From: Curtobacterium sp. MCLR17_032
Lineage (GTDB): Bacteria > Actinomycetota > Actinomycetes > Actinomycetales > Microbacteriaceae
DNA length: 64,000 bases
Direction of reading: 5' to 3'
Assembly: GCF_003234795.2 (NCBI RefSeq)
Contig: NZ_CP126268.1
Coordinates: forward strand, 1,798,001-1,862,000
Below the pieces are notes generated by a model. It was not told the origin of the DNA and did no database searches. It was given only the letters and a program-made list of their open reading frames with translations. Below are positions 1 through 7,989 of the stretch, one piece after another; position 1 is the first letter of the stretch; every line of letters begins with the position of its first letter. The position numbers and the translations under genes are program-made.

Positions 1-2
1 GC

Positions 3-251
3 GATCTGGTGATCGTTCGCGTGCAGGCAGGAACCGAGCATGCGCAGGTGTACCGACACGACGATCCCAGCAATTCAGAGGACCGGCCCGCCTGGAGCGT
101 GCGCGGACACTGGCGACACCAGCCGTACGCCTCGCTCGGCCGAGACGAGTTCGGCAATGTGCGCACGAAGATGATCTGGATCGCCTCGTACGTGAAGGGC
201 AACAGCGCCGGCGGGCTACCTACCGACAAGGTGATCAGCGTTCGACCCTGA
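3..251 (+). CDS. Hypothetical protein, C-terminal part only
   Basis: The reading frame is open from the left edge of the window, so only the last 82 codons are visible. The visible end holds the pieces VRGHWRHQPYASLG and KMIWIASYVKG. This kind of tail (a W/R/H-rich stretch, a conserved 'SLG', then 'WI..Y.KG') is common at the C-terminus of uncharacterised actinobacterial plasmid and island proteins. The GTG at 9 is an internal possibility, not a convincing start. I do not recognise a function. It lies at the inner side of the proposed island. Confidence 0.6.
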   Translation, partial: DLVIVRVQAGTEHAQVYRHDDPSNSEDRPAWSVRGHWRHQPYASLGRDEFGNVRTKMIWIASYVKGNSAGGLPTDKVISVRP

Positions 252-390
252 TGGCGCTGCAGTTGGCGTCGTCCGCCGTCATTTCGTCCCGCGGTAGTCG
301 GCAGCTTCCGTCGTGAGGCTGCTCACCTTCCCTGGTGCTGCACGTCGCTGCCCTATAGACAAGGAGCTACGGCCAACGAAGGAGTTGTCG

Positions 391-903
391 ATGCTGGTTC
401 AGGTTTGTGGTCTTCCCGGCGCAGGGAAGTCGACGCTGTCTGCTGCGATTGCGGAGTTGACGCCCTCGCTGACGCTTCGCGTTGATGCGATCGAGGGCGC
501 GATGTGGAAGTACCAGATCCCGCGTGAGCAGTCAGGAATCGCCGCGTACTCGATCATGCATGCCATCGCGGTAGCGAATCTGCGGCGCGGTCAGGTGGTC
601 ATCGCGGACGCGGTGAGCGGCGTTGAACCCGCTCGGGCTGGTTGGGCGTCGACCGCGGATGTTGCCGGGGTACCGCTGCGTGTCATCGAGGTTGTGTGTG
701 CGGACGTCGACGAGCACCGTCGCCGTGTGGAACAGCGGGCGAACGATCTGCCTGGGTTCACCTTGCCGACGTGGGACGAAGTACAGCGCACCGCCGACGA
801 GTACGAGCCCCGCACGGACGATCGGCTCGTCATCGACAGCACCCGCCCCCTCGAGGAAACAGTCCGTCAGGCCCTCGACTATCTCGAACTGCACGCCCCG
901 TGA
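391..903 (+). CDS. P-loop kinase-like ATPase (AAA_33 type)
   Basis: A 170-residue cytosolic protein that begins directly with a nucleotide-binding fold. The Walker A motif GLPGAGKST lies at residues 7-15, and a Walker B-like VIADA strand lies near residue 70. The size and layout match small zeta-toxin, APS-kinase or shikimate-kinase-like P-loop kinases that phosphorylate a small molecule or nucleotide. The substrate cannot be read from the sequence. I chose the ATG at 391 because a GGAG lies 7-10 bases upstream and the protein then starts at the first beta strand. The frame is open further upstream without recognisable protein. The S66 peptidase gene follows after 52 bp and may be co-transcribed. 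Confidence 0.8.
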   Translation: MLVQVCGLPGAGKSTLSAAIAELTPSLTLRVDAIEGAMWKYQIPREQSGIAAYSIMHAIAVANLRRGQVVIADAVSGVEPARAGWASTADVAGVPLRVIEVVCADVDEHRRRVEQRANDLPGFTLPTWDEVQRTADEYEPRTDDRLVIDSTRPLEETVRQALDYLELHAP

Positions 904-955
904 GGGATCGGCTATCCAAACGCGACCACGGAGGTACTGGATAGGGTCCGGAGGC

Positions 956-1873
956 ATGGAAGCAACGATGCTTGAACCTCGCACGCTGGCCCCTGGTGAC
1001 ACCGTCGCGATCGTTTCGCCAGCGTCGTGGCCGGAAGACTCCGTACCTGGCTGGATCGCTGATCAGGTCGAATCATGGGGCCTTCGAGCAGTCGTTGCGC
1101 CGCACGCGCTCGATCACCGCGGCTACCTCGCCGGCACCGATGCCGACCGGATCGCAGACCTGAACAACGTGATTCGAGACCCGGCGGTTCGTGCCGTGAT
1201 CGCTTCCACCGGAGGCTGCGGCAGCTTCCGAATCGCTCCGCTCGTTGATACCGACGCGCTCCGCGCTGACCCCAAGCTGCTGGTCGGATACAGCGACATC
1301 ACCGCCCTGCACTGTGTCTGGGATGCTGCCGGCGTCCCGACGCTGCACGGCGCGATCGCCGGCGCCCACGCTGACCACGTCCGACGGCTACTCATGGAGG
1401 GCGCCCGCACCGTCGTCGACGCTGACACTCGCGCCTTGTCTGCTGAGCTCACCACGACGGGACGCGTCGAGGGGACGCTCTTTGGTGGGAACCTCGAGAT
1501 GCTGGCGCGGTCGGTCGGGGTCGTGGACCTCGACCTCGCGGGCAGGATCGTCCTCCTCGAGATCAACCGCGCTGCGGGGCTGGGGATTGTCGATCGGGCG
1601 CTGACGCAGCTGCGGTACTCCGGAGCGCTGGACGGTGTTGCCGGCGTCGCGCTCGGGAGCATCGACCAGTTCGCCGACTACGAGGACCGAGGCTGGACGA
1701 TCCTCGATACCCTCCGTGACCACCTGAATGCGCTCGGCGTCCCTGTCCTCGGTGGCTTGCCTCTCGGGCACATTGAGGACCTCGTCACCCTGCCACTCGG
1801 CACTCACGCCGTCCTCGACGTCGACCACGCTCGACTGATGGTCACTGCGCCGACCGCAACGGACGGTGTGTGA
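956..1873 (+). CDS. S66 family LD-carboxypeptidase (LdcA/MccF type)
   Basis: About 305 residues, the usual length for peptidase family S66, which cleaves L,D-bonds in muropeptides or inactivates microcin C-like antibiotics (MccF). The catalytic triad is visible: Ser113 in LVGYSDITALH, Glu202 in IVLLEINR and His272 in PLGHIEDLVTLPLG. The N-terminal LAPGDTVAIVSPAS is also typical of the family. The start is either ATG 956 or ATG 968. GGAGG at 950-954 is too close to the first and rather far from the second, while GGAAG at 958-962 fits the second. The end overlaps the start of a broken second copy of the same family. Whether it acts in cell-wall recycling or in antibiotic immunity cannot be decided from sequence. 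Confidence 0.85.
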   Translation: MEATMLEPRTLAPGDTVAIVSPASWPEDSVPGWIADQVESWGLRAVVAPHALDHRGYLAGTDADRIADLNNVIRDPAVRAVIASTGGCGSFRIAPLVDTDALRADPKLLVGYSDITALHCVWDAAGVPTLHGAIAGAHADHVRRLLMEGARTVVDADTRALSAELTTTGRVEGTLFGGNLEMLARSVGVVDLDLAGRIVLLEINRAAGLGIVDRALTQLRYSGALDGVAGVALGSIDQFADYEDRGWTILDTLRDHLNALGVPVLGGLPLGHIEDLVTLPLGTHAVLDVDHARLMVTAPTATDGV

Positions 1874-2283
1874 ATCCGTGCGTCAGCTTCTTCGTCCTCG
1901 TGCCCTTCAGCCTGGGGATCTCGTCGTCATCGCCTCGTTGTCCGCGCCGCTTCTTCCCGAGTACGAAGCGAACGTCGAACACACAGAACGTCTGTTCGAG
2001 CGGATGGGGTTCCGGGTCCGTCGTGAACCGCTGCTGCAGGCTGGCCACAGCAGATGGTGGAGTGCTGCTGTTCCAGCCCAGATCGCGGCGAGTTGGACAC
2101 CCCCCTGCGAGAACCCGAGGTCCGCGCCATTGTCGCGAACGATGGCGGTCAATCGGCTTTCAGGTACCTGGATCTGGTGGATTTCGACGCGATCATGCCC
2201 ATCCGAAGCCGACCCTGGGGTACAGCGACATCTCGTTGCTGCACCTGGCTCTCTACTCGCAGACGGGTCTCGTCGGCTGGTGA
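1866..2283 (+). pseudogene. Broken second S66 LD-carboxypeptidase gene
   Basis: Family S66 sequence continues in three different frames. It opens in frame with GTG 1866, which overlaps the TGA of the intact copy, as LQPGDLVVIASLSAP and a following helix. From about 2095 it moves to a second frame (REPEVRAIVANDGGQSAFR). From about 2205 it moves to a third frame, which carries the nucleophile motif LGYSDISLLHLALYSQTG and then stops at 2283. The half of the family with the Glu and His is absent. At least two frameshifts and a 3' truncation therefore inactivate it. It is clearly diverged from the intact neighbour, so it is not a recent duplicate. Confidence 0.8.
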
Positions 2284-2546
2284 TGGTCGTGGTGTCTGTT
2301 CCCCGATTCGTGTCGGTGATGTTGGGGGCGGGAGGGACGGCGCTTGGCCGTCCCTCCGGCGTTGGTCACTCCACGGGCGGGGTGAAGGTGAGCGTGTTGA
2401 CGAACGTCGCGTAGTCGGATGCTGCCGTCGGACGGCGGGTGGTTCGCGATCTGATCAGTACGGCGCAGCTCGCGGAGACATCGATCGGGAGGTGCTGGTC
2501 CTAGTCGATTTCGTGCCTCGAACACGGGGTCGCGGTAGCCGCATGA

Positions 2547-3779
2547 ATGAGTGATCGTCGAGGGATGGGGACGGAGCAGCCACGAGGCGAGCAGCTCGAG
2601 ACCGTCCGATGGATTGCGGTGGCGCTGAACAGCACCCGGACCATGATCGACCGTCGAGTGTTCGAGGACCTCTTCGAGAACTCCGTCGTCAGTGGCCGCG
2701 CTCCCTACCGGCAAGCTCTCGACCGCGCCGAGATCACGTTCGGTGACCTCGTCGAGCTGTCGCGGAAGGCGGACATCCCGTACCCGCTGTTCTTCGCTCC
2801 TCACGACTACGTCCGTGCGCAGATCGCGACCAAGACGGCCAAACTCCTCCAGGGTGTGAGTAAGGAGACGTTTGCGCTCAATTCTCGGACGACAATCGAT
2901 GTGAAGGACGTCGAGCTCATCATCAAGGACCTCATCCGGAAGCAGATGCTGCTCCGGAAGCACGACCCTGAGCTCGAGGACAACCGGATCGTGGGCCTGC
3001 TCAAGAATCCGCGAGGTACGGCGGCGGAAGACGCTCGGGTGCTGCTCGACGTTCTCGGGCTCGAACGCGACACCCTCGCCCAGGCGCGGACGAAGAAGCG
3101 CGCGCTCGAGATCATGACCGAGCGACTGGAAGCGCGGCAAGTCCTCGTCTCGCTCAGCGTTCGCGGGTTCATGCCACAGCTCATCGAGGTGAAGTTCAGC
3201 GGGCTGACCGTGAAGGACAAGAAGGTCCCGTACATCTTCCTCGCACGCGGGGACCACGGGGACGACCAGGAGCCGGAGGGGCGGCAGCTATTCACGTTGA
3301 CGTTGCTCGCCGTTCTCGTCGCCCGGGGCATCTTCGCCCCGGTGACGTACGACGGCCGGAGTCCTGCCGTCGGGCCTGGCCGCGAGTACGACATCGTCGG
3401 CGAGATCCTCATGCCAGAGGCTGCCGTTCGCGCCCTCGACCTGGAGACGCTCGAGGATGTGCGGACCGGCGCGGATCGATTCAAGGTGACGCCGAGCGCC
3501 CTGGTCGTCCGAGCACAGCGATTGCGTCTCGTGAGCCCGGCGATTGCCAGTGCCCACCTGAACGCCCTCGGTCGAGAATTCGCCGCCCGGCCGCCCAGTC
3601 GAGCACAACAGCCCAAGCCAGTGAACGGTATCCGTACCTATAACGGCAGGGCGTTCTCGGCCCGTATGGTCAGGGCACTGGACGCCGGGCAAGTCTCGCC
3701 TGGCGATTTCTGCCGAGCCGTGTGCGCGAACAAGATCAGGCCGCACCAGATCCGCGACTTCCGAGAAGCACTCGGATGA
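2547..3779 (+). CDS. ImmA/IrrE-like protein lacking the HExxH site
   Basis: A 410-residue protein with the layout of large ImmA/IrrE (COG2856) proteins. A helical N-terminal half ends in a helix resembling the 'IRDCLRRQ..LR' segment (LIIKDLIRKQMLLRKH). The protease-like domain follows. In that domain the family's FTLAHELxH motif is replaced by LFTLTLLAVLVARG, around residues 250-263. The later E..N.FAAEFLMP motif is kept only as EYDIVGEILMPEAAV, and the terminal helix FKVTPSALVVRAQRL is typical. The zinc-binding His and Glu are therefore missing, so I infer a non-catalytic protein, perhaps an antitoxin or sensor. The stop overlaps the PIN-like gene by 4 nt (ATGA). ATG 2565 is an alternative start. 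Confidence 0.7.
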   Translation: MSDRRGMGTEQPRGEQLETVRWIAVALNSTRTMIDRRVFEDLFENSVVSGRAPYRQALDRAEITFGDLVELSRKADIPYPLFFAPHDYVRAQIATKTAKLLQGVSKETFALNSRTTIDVKDVELIIKDLIRKQMLLRKHDPELEDNRIVGLLKNPRGTAAEDARVLLDVLGLERDTLAQARTKKRALEIMTERLEARQVLVSLSVRGFMPQLIEVKFSGLTVKDKKVPYIFLARGDHGDDQEPEGRQLFTLTLLAVLVARGIFAPVTYDGRSPAVGPGREYDIVGEILMPEAAVRALDLETLEDVRTGADRFKVTPSALVVRAQRLRLVSPAIASAHLNALGREFAARPPSRAQQPKPVNGIRTYNGRAFSARMVRALDAGQVSPGDFCRAVCANKIRPHQIRDFREALG

Positions 3780-4429
3780 TGGGTCACCGGTACCTCCTCG
3801 ACAACAACGTCCTTTCGCGTCTCACCGCGGAAGAGCGGTCCAGGTCCTTCATCCGCGAGCACTGTCGTGTCCCTTCAGAGGTGTTGCACGAAGCTCGTTT
3901 CCTCCAGGACGCGGGGTCCCTCGTTGCGCTCGAGTACCGAACGACCGGAAGGGTGTTGCAGCGCCTCCAGGAAGTCATGGAGCGTGTGGCCGTCGACGAC
4001 GTGCGCCTGGTCAATCTCTACAGCGGCAAGGGCAACGCCGACCCGATGCTCGTAGCGTGTGCTCTGGACGCCGTGGGTGAAGAGAACGAAGGTCTCTTCG
4101 GTGACGATTGGGCGATCATCTCGAACGACGATGCGGTCCGCGCGATGGCAGGCCTGTTCGGTATCCCCGTCCTCACGAGCGGCGACCTCGATGTCCTCCT
4201 CGGTGACGGCGATGACGGCGGAGGCGGGGGGGGACCCGACCCGCCTTGTCTAACGGTGCTGCGCCGCTCTGCGTCCCGGACCGACCGGTCTCGCATCCAT
4301 CGCCTTCAACGAAGCATTCTCCGAAGGGCCGCGCATCTCGTCCTGAGGCGTCTCCGCGTGACGGCGATGGCGGCCGTTTCGGTTGCAGCGGTAGCCCATA
4401 GTTCCTGCTGGACCGCGTTCAGTGCTTGA
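3776..4429 (+). CDS. PIN-like ribonuclease-fold protein
   Basis: The first 150 or so residues have the PIN-domain pattern. YLLDNNVLSRL at the N-terminus supplies the first acidic residue. PSEVLHEAR carries the conserved Glu, NADPMLVACAL the third acid and DDWAIISNDDAVR the last acids, followed by a short strand (IPVLTSGDL). PIN proteins are Mg2+-dependent RNases and are often toxins. Translation is coupled to the ImmA/IrrE-like gene by ATGA, with a second ATG at 3779. After residue 150 the frame enters a glycine run encoded by eight consecutive G (4226-4233). It then continues as an unrelated basic tail that overlaps an opposite gene. With seven G the protein would end at 4253, right after the domain, so the tail is suspect. 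Confidence 0.7.
   Translation: MMGHRYLLDNNVLSRLTAEERSRSFIREHCRVPSEVLHEARFLQDAGSLVALEYRTTGRVLQRLQEVMERVAVDDVRLVNLYSGKGNADPMLVACALDAVGEENEGLFGDDWAIISNDDAVRAMAGLFGIPVLTSGDLDVLLGDGDDGGGGGGPDPPCLTVLRRSASRTDRSRIHRLQRSILRRAAHLVLRRLRVTAMAAVSVAAVAHSSCWTAFSA
4226..4233 (+). repeat. G8 homopolymer in the PIN-like gene
   Basis: Eight consecutive G residues sit exactly where the PIN-like domain ends. Loss of one G moves translation into the frame that stops at TAA 4251-4253. Tracts of this length are slippage-prone, so the C-terminus may be length-variable between cells or strains. An error in the assembly is the simple alternative. Confidence 0.6.
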
Positions 4430-4860
4430 ACGACCGGATCAGATTCGTCCGCGTTGCGCAGGAGCGGTGCGAGTTCCGCCGTCAGCCTTCGAGCTTCCTC
4501 GTGCATCTGCAGGAAAGGGGAGGGCGATTGCGCGGTCGTCCCAGGGCCGAGGCTCACCACCACCGCGATGAAGAACTCGATTGTGGCGATGCCCCGCTCT
4601 GCGCCGACTTGCAGGAGAGCCAGAGCCCGTTCCAGTGTCAGCTGCGCCGCCGCCATGGCGAGACGAGTGTCTGCTTCGGTGGCGATGCGCTCGACGCGAC
4701 GAGCGCGGCGGACACCTTCGAGCGCGAGCTCCTCATGGGGGCTGTTCTCGGACAGCAACAACGCGAGTCTTTCGACCACACGGCAGGCTTCCTTCAGGCC
4801 TGTTCGGCGACGGGCGGCTTCTTCTGTCTGCACGTCTCGGAGTATGCGCGGACCGTGCAC
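4306..4860 (-). CDS. Helical hypothetical protein
   Basis: A 184-residue, alanine- and arginine-rich, almost entirely helical protein with no signal peptide. It has one hydrophobic stretch (GIATIEFFIAVVVSLG, near residues 89-104) that could be a membrane or buried helix between two coiled-coil-like halves. The only possible start in the frame is GTG 4860, because a stop lies a short way upstream. No good ribosome site is seen. Its 3' end overlaps the nominal tail of the PIN-like gene by 124 bp on the other strand, which fits the idea that the PIN-like protein really ends near 4253. I do not recognise a family. Confidence 0.45.
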   Translation of the reverse strand: MHGPRILRDVQTEEAARRRTGLKEACRVVERLALLLSENSPHEELALEGVRRARRVERIATEADTRLAMAAAQLTLERALALLQVGAERGIATIEFFIAVVVSLGPGTTAQSPSPFLQMHEEARRLTAELAPLLRNADESDPVVQALNAVQQELWATAATETAAIAVTRRRLRTRCAALRRMLR

Positions 4861-5496
4861 TGTGGCGCGTGCAGGTGCTCCATCAGCGAGCCTGGTCGTT
4901 GCCGCTCTCGGGAGCTCACGAAGATCGGTCCGGATCGACGTCGGGGCGTGGCCGACTCAAGTGACGAGACCAACGCGCTCGTTGTGGATCACCGCCTGAC
5001 CTGAGCCGGCAGCTGCGCGTCAACTACTCGGGGTCAAAGGGCGCCGGCTCGCTTGCTTGGGAGGCCGAGCACGGGTTCCAGAGTCGGTCTCGGCGCACAT
5101 CGTTGTCGGCTAGCCGATTCCGTCTTAAGGGCACCATCAGCGGACGACGCGAAGGCACTGCCGTGGCGTCGAAAATGGGCGGAGGTCACAGTCGAGGACG
5201 CCGTCGAGATGGGCCCAATTCCGCCCGTGAGGCCAGCCGATTCACCCCGTAGGCCTCTCTCACTTCCACGGCGTAGTGGCCGACCTCCGACCCAGCGTGC
5301 GGAAGCATGTCCCGTGTCCCGTGTCCCGTGTCCGGTCATGCGCTCGTCTCGTGTCCTGGTTCGCACCGCCTTGCGTCGTCGCCCCGATGCTCGTCGCCGA
5401 GCGAAGTTGCGACTATCTCGAGGTGCGTTGCTCCAGGGGTGACAGCGACGGCCGAATGAGCGGTGGTGCGGACCGTTCGTCGTCGCTGACTGCGTT
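4861..5496. other. Gene-free stretch
   Basis: I see no convincing gene here on either strand; the open frames have non-coding composition. A short direct repeat of the heptamer CCCGTGT, about three and a half units, lies at 5309-5333. The stretch separates the PIN-like module and its convergent neighbour from the broken flavin-fold gene. Confidence 0.5.
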
Positions 5497-5961
5497 CATG
5501 GAGCAGCTTGGTTGAAGAGCCGCCTCGTGATGCTGGTCGGCTCCAGCACGATGGTGGCTCGTTTCGGCGTGGCGAGCATCGACCGCATCCGCCAAGCGGT
5601 GACGTTTCGCGTCGGGGATGTGGACTGTGCCTCGCACAACAACGCTCCACGCTGTCAAACCGTCGTGCTCGTCCATCTCCATGACGATCTCACGTCCTCC
5701 GTATACGGCGCCGAGGATGACGTTGCTCGACGTCCCGAAGAACAGCCGCCGGTCCTCGGCGACGAAGTTCAACGGGATGACCTCCAGCGACTCGTCGGTT
5801 CGGGATGCGATGCGCGCTGTTCGCGCGCTGCGCAGATGGGACCAGCACTGGTCGGGATCCAGCACGAAGACCAGTTCGTCCAACGGAGTCCCGTCAGATT
5901 GGTCTCGGCGCTCTGGCACCCCGTGGTCTGGTGCTCCCGCGGGCGGGTTCGTCGTCTGCAT
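5497..5961 (-). pseudogene. Frameshifted flavin-nucleotide-binding (PNPOx-like) protein
   Basis: From ATG 5961, preceded by GAGGAAGG, the frame gives a clear pyridoxamine-phosphate-oxidase-fold protein of the PF12900 kind. DQCWSHLRSARTARIA is followed by EVIPLNFVAEDRRLFFGTSS and then LTAWSVVVRGTVH. After about residue 125 the family match is lost in this frame. It resumes in the +1 frame as RATIVLEPTSITRRLFNQ, the expected C-terminal strand, ending at TGA 5497. The original frame instead runs on to 5413 with nonsense. A single frameshift near 5580, perhaps with a small deletion, explains both parts. Proteins of this family bind FMN or F420-like cofactors; this copy is probably inactive. Confidence 0.75.
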
Positions 5962-6623
5962 CGTCGTGCCTTCCTCGATGGCAGGTCGGCGCAGGGGGAC
6001 AAACCCCAGCGAATCCCGCGACCCGCAGGGGAGCGCGAGCGAGGAACGAGCGAGCCCGGCCGACGAGACGCCCACGTCGAGACGGCGCACCAGCCACCAC
6101 CCGCTGGGAGCGAAGCGGACAGCGGGACAAGCAGACGTCACGCGGACACTCCGAATACGCACCGGCAACGCCGGGGACGCGCCAGCGGACCCGGACAGAG
6201 TCCGCCCCGCTGACCCGCCCCGGCTGCCGGTCCGTGAACGTAGCGTCCGCTCGCTTGTGACGAAGTCGCGGGCGGACGTCGGCTTGTCCCGCTGCTTTCT
6301 GCTTCGAAGGTCAGGTCACCGAGTCGTCGTGGAGGCTTAGGTCAGGTGGTTCTTCTCACCTTCCACATGTCCGACGTCTCGCCCGTCCTTCCCTCCTCAA
6401 TTCCTCTGCTCCTGTCCCGGGAAAGCGCCGCCCGGAATCTCGCCACACCCCACGCGGCTACCGCCGGACCGCGGGCCACGAAGCGGCCCGCGAAGTGCAC
6501 CGACGGGACACCGCGACCGCGGACGCGCCACGGTGCCGCGGAACCCGAACGTGGGACTGCTGCGTCCGCCGTCCACCGCGCATAGTGGCAGCGGACCGGA
6601 AGGACGCTTCACCACATGCTGCG
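5962..6623. other. Gene-free stretch with a spaced inverted repeat
   Basis: No gene is supported between the flavin-fold pseudogene and the next coding region. The stretch carries the 19-bp inverted repeat described separately and otherwise GC-rich sequence. Promoters for the two flanking divergent genes should lie here, but no clear -35/-10 pair stands out. Confidence 0.45.
6121..6293. repeat. 19-bp inverted repeat pair, 135-bp spacing
   Basis: The left arm at 6121-6139 (AGCGGGACAAGCAGACGTC) is matched by its reverse complement at 6275-6293 with one mismatch. The arms enclose 135 bp without a gene. Arms of this length and spacing could be ends of a lost small mobile element or recombinase sites. 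No transposase is adjacent. Confidence 0.6.
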
Positions 6624-7481
6624 ATGGACAGACTCGCTTGGCGCGACCATCCGGCGACCGCCGAGTCTCGTCTCCGTACGAGCCGTCGAAGTCCCGCCGG
6701 TGCTCGCTTCGACGACGCGGTCGAGCGGGTCCGAGTGCAGGCGCTCACGGACTTCACCGTCCGCCGCGACGCGGGCGGCTACATCCCTGGCTCGCGGCGG
6801 GAGAAGCCGCTGACCTGGGACGACGTCGAACGGTCGCTGCGCGAGACACTTGACGCGTACCAAGACGCGTCTCGAGCGCTCGTCCTGCAACTCGGCGTCG
6901 AGGTGCAGAAGCCCACACCGTGGTGGCGGCAGATCGGGCTTGGCCTCGACGAGTACCTCGACCAAACCCCGAGCCAGTCACCAGTCGGAACAGTCACCTG
7001 TTCACCGGCGCCGGCATCCCTCGACGACCTCATCTTCGGCGACCTGTACCTGCTACCCGGGCAGTTCCCGAAGTGGGTCTCCGAGTCGGTCGGGAGCATC
7101 CGCCGCGAGTACGGCATCAACGTCGCCGCGTTCGCCCTCGCACCAGAGGTCCCACTGCGGTGGGAGAGCCGTCTCCGCATCGTGCAGGTCACCGCCGCGC
7201 TCGAACAGCAACGCAGCGCCCACATCACCGCCCTGCAACAGCAGGCAGAAGCCGAAGGTGAGGCCGGGTACCGCGCCTACGACATGTGGCACAACCGGCA
7301 CGCGCAGACCGTGTTCATGACGCCCGCACTCGGCCGCCGTGTCCTCCTGGCGGCGAGCGTCGAAGAACTCGCCAACGAACTTGTCAGTAGCATCCCGTGG
7401 CTGACCGACCGGAACGTCACCGAGCAGCGTCTGCGCGACGCTCTGGCTACCGACATCGCGAAGCCAGCACTGCGCCGCTGA
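6624..7481 (+). CDS. Hypothetical cytosolic protein
   Basis: A protein of about 285 residues with no signal peptide or membrane segment. Recognisable pieces are a helical segment around PLTWDDVERSLRETLDAY, a tryptophan-containing TPWWRQIGLGLDEYL, and a C-terminal helix-rich half ending near TDRNVTEQRLRDAL. I do not recognise the family. The start is uncertain: ATG 6624 gives a sensible N-terminus, but the better-placed ribosome site (GGAAGG at 6598) precedes ATG 6616 in another frame. It converges with the HD-domain gene, leaving one base between the stops. Confidence 0.6.
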   Translation: MDRLAWRDHPATAESRLRTSRRSPAGARFDDAVERVRVQALTDFTVRRDAGGYIPGSRREKPLTWDDVERSLRETLDAYQDASRALVLQLGVEVQKPTPWWRQIGLGLDEYLDQTPSQSPVGTVTCSPAPASLDDLIFGDLYLLPGQFPKWVSESVGSIRREYGINVAAFALAPEVPLRWESRLRIVQVTAALEQQRSAHITALQQQAEAEGEAGYRAYDMWHNRHAQTVFMTPALGRRVLLAASVEELANELVSSIPWLTDRNVTEQRLRDALATDIAKPALRR

Positions 7482-7482
7482 C

Positions 7483-7959
7483 TCACACGAGCCGCGACGG
7501 CACCCCAAACTCGGCGAGGATGCCCGACAGCGTTGTGCCGAGCAGTCCGGCGGTTCGTTCGTACTTCGCTTGCAGCCGGGCTCGGGTCGCGTCGTCGGAC
7601 ACCAGCGCGAGCCGGCCGGGGTCGGCGTTGTGGCTGACGTCGGCCCGCTTCACCCGAGGGGCGATCGGGTCGGCCATGACCCGCGCCATCGAGTCGGTCA
7701 GCGTTTCCCCGCGACGCTTCGTCATCGCGTCCACCGCGAGCACCTGCTCGGCGGTGAACCCCATCGACCGGAGCTCGGCGAGAGTGATGTCCGTGTCCTC
7801 GACGACGTCGTGCAACCAGCCGACGACCTGCTCGTCCACGGTGGACACCCGGGCCGCGACCGCGGCGGGATGCTCGATGTACGGCCGGCCGACCTTGTCC
7901 GTCTGCCCGTCGTGCGCACGGGTGGCCACGTCCCGCGCCAACGCCACCATGTCAGTCAT
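7483..7959 (-). CDS. Small HD-domain phosphohydrolase (SpoT/MESH1-like)
   Basis: A 158-residue protein consisting only of an HD domain of the RelA/SpoT hydrolase kind. The metal-binding pattern is present: His16 in RAHDGQ, His30 in YIEHP, the HD pair His50-Asp51 in WLHDVVEDT with the following Glu54-Asp55, and KRADVSHNAD near residue 108. Stand-alone proteins of this type (MESH1-like) remove pyrophosphate from (p)ppGpp or act on NADPH or other nucleotides. The true substrate here is inferred only from the family. It has no synthetase, TGS or ACT domain. Confidence 0.8.
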   Translation of the reverse strand: MTDMVALARDVATRAHDGQTDKVGRPYIEHPAAVAARVSTVDEQVVGWLHDVVEDTDITLAELRSMGFTAEQVLAVDAMTKRRGETLTDSMARVMADPIAPRVKRADVSHNADPGRLALVSDDATRARLQAKYERTAGLLGTTLSGILAEFGVPSRLV

Positions 7960-7989
7960 GGGTTCAGCGTCCCACGACCGGCCGACAGG

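Noticed and set aside
2368..2430. Minus-strand frame ending in TFVNTLTFTPPVE that looks like the end of a protein
   Set aside because: Only about 20 residues are protein-like and nothing upstream continues the match; too short to call a gene remnant.
5309..5333. Short CCCGTGT direct repeat as a possible CRISPR or origin iteron
   Set aside because: Only about three and a half units of seven bases, no spacers, and no cas or rep gene nearby.
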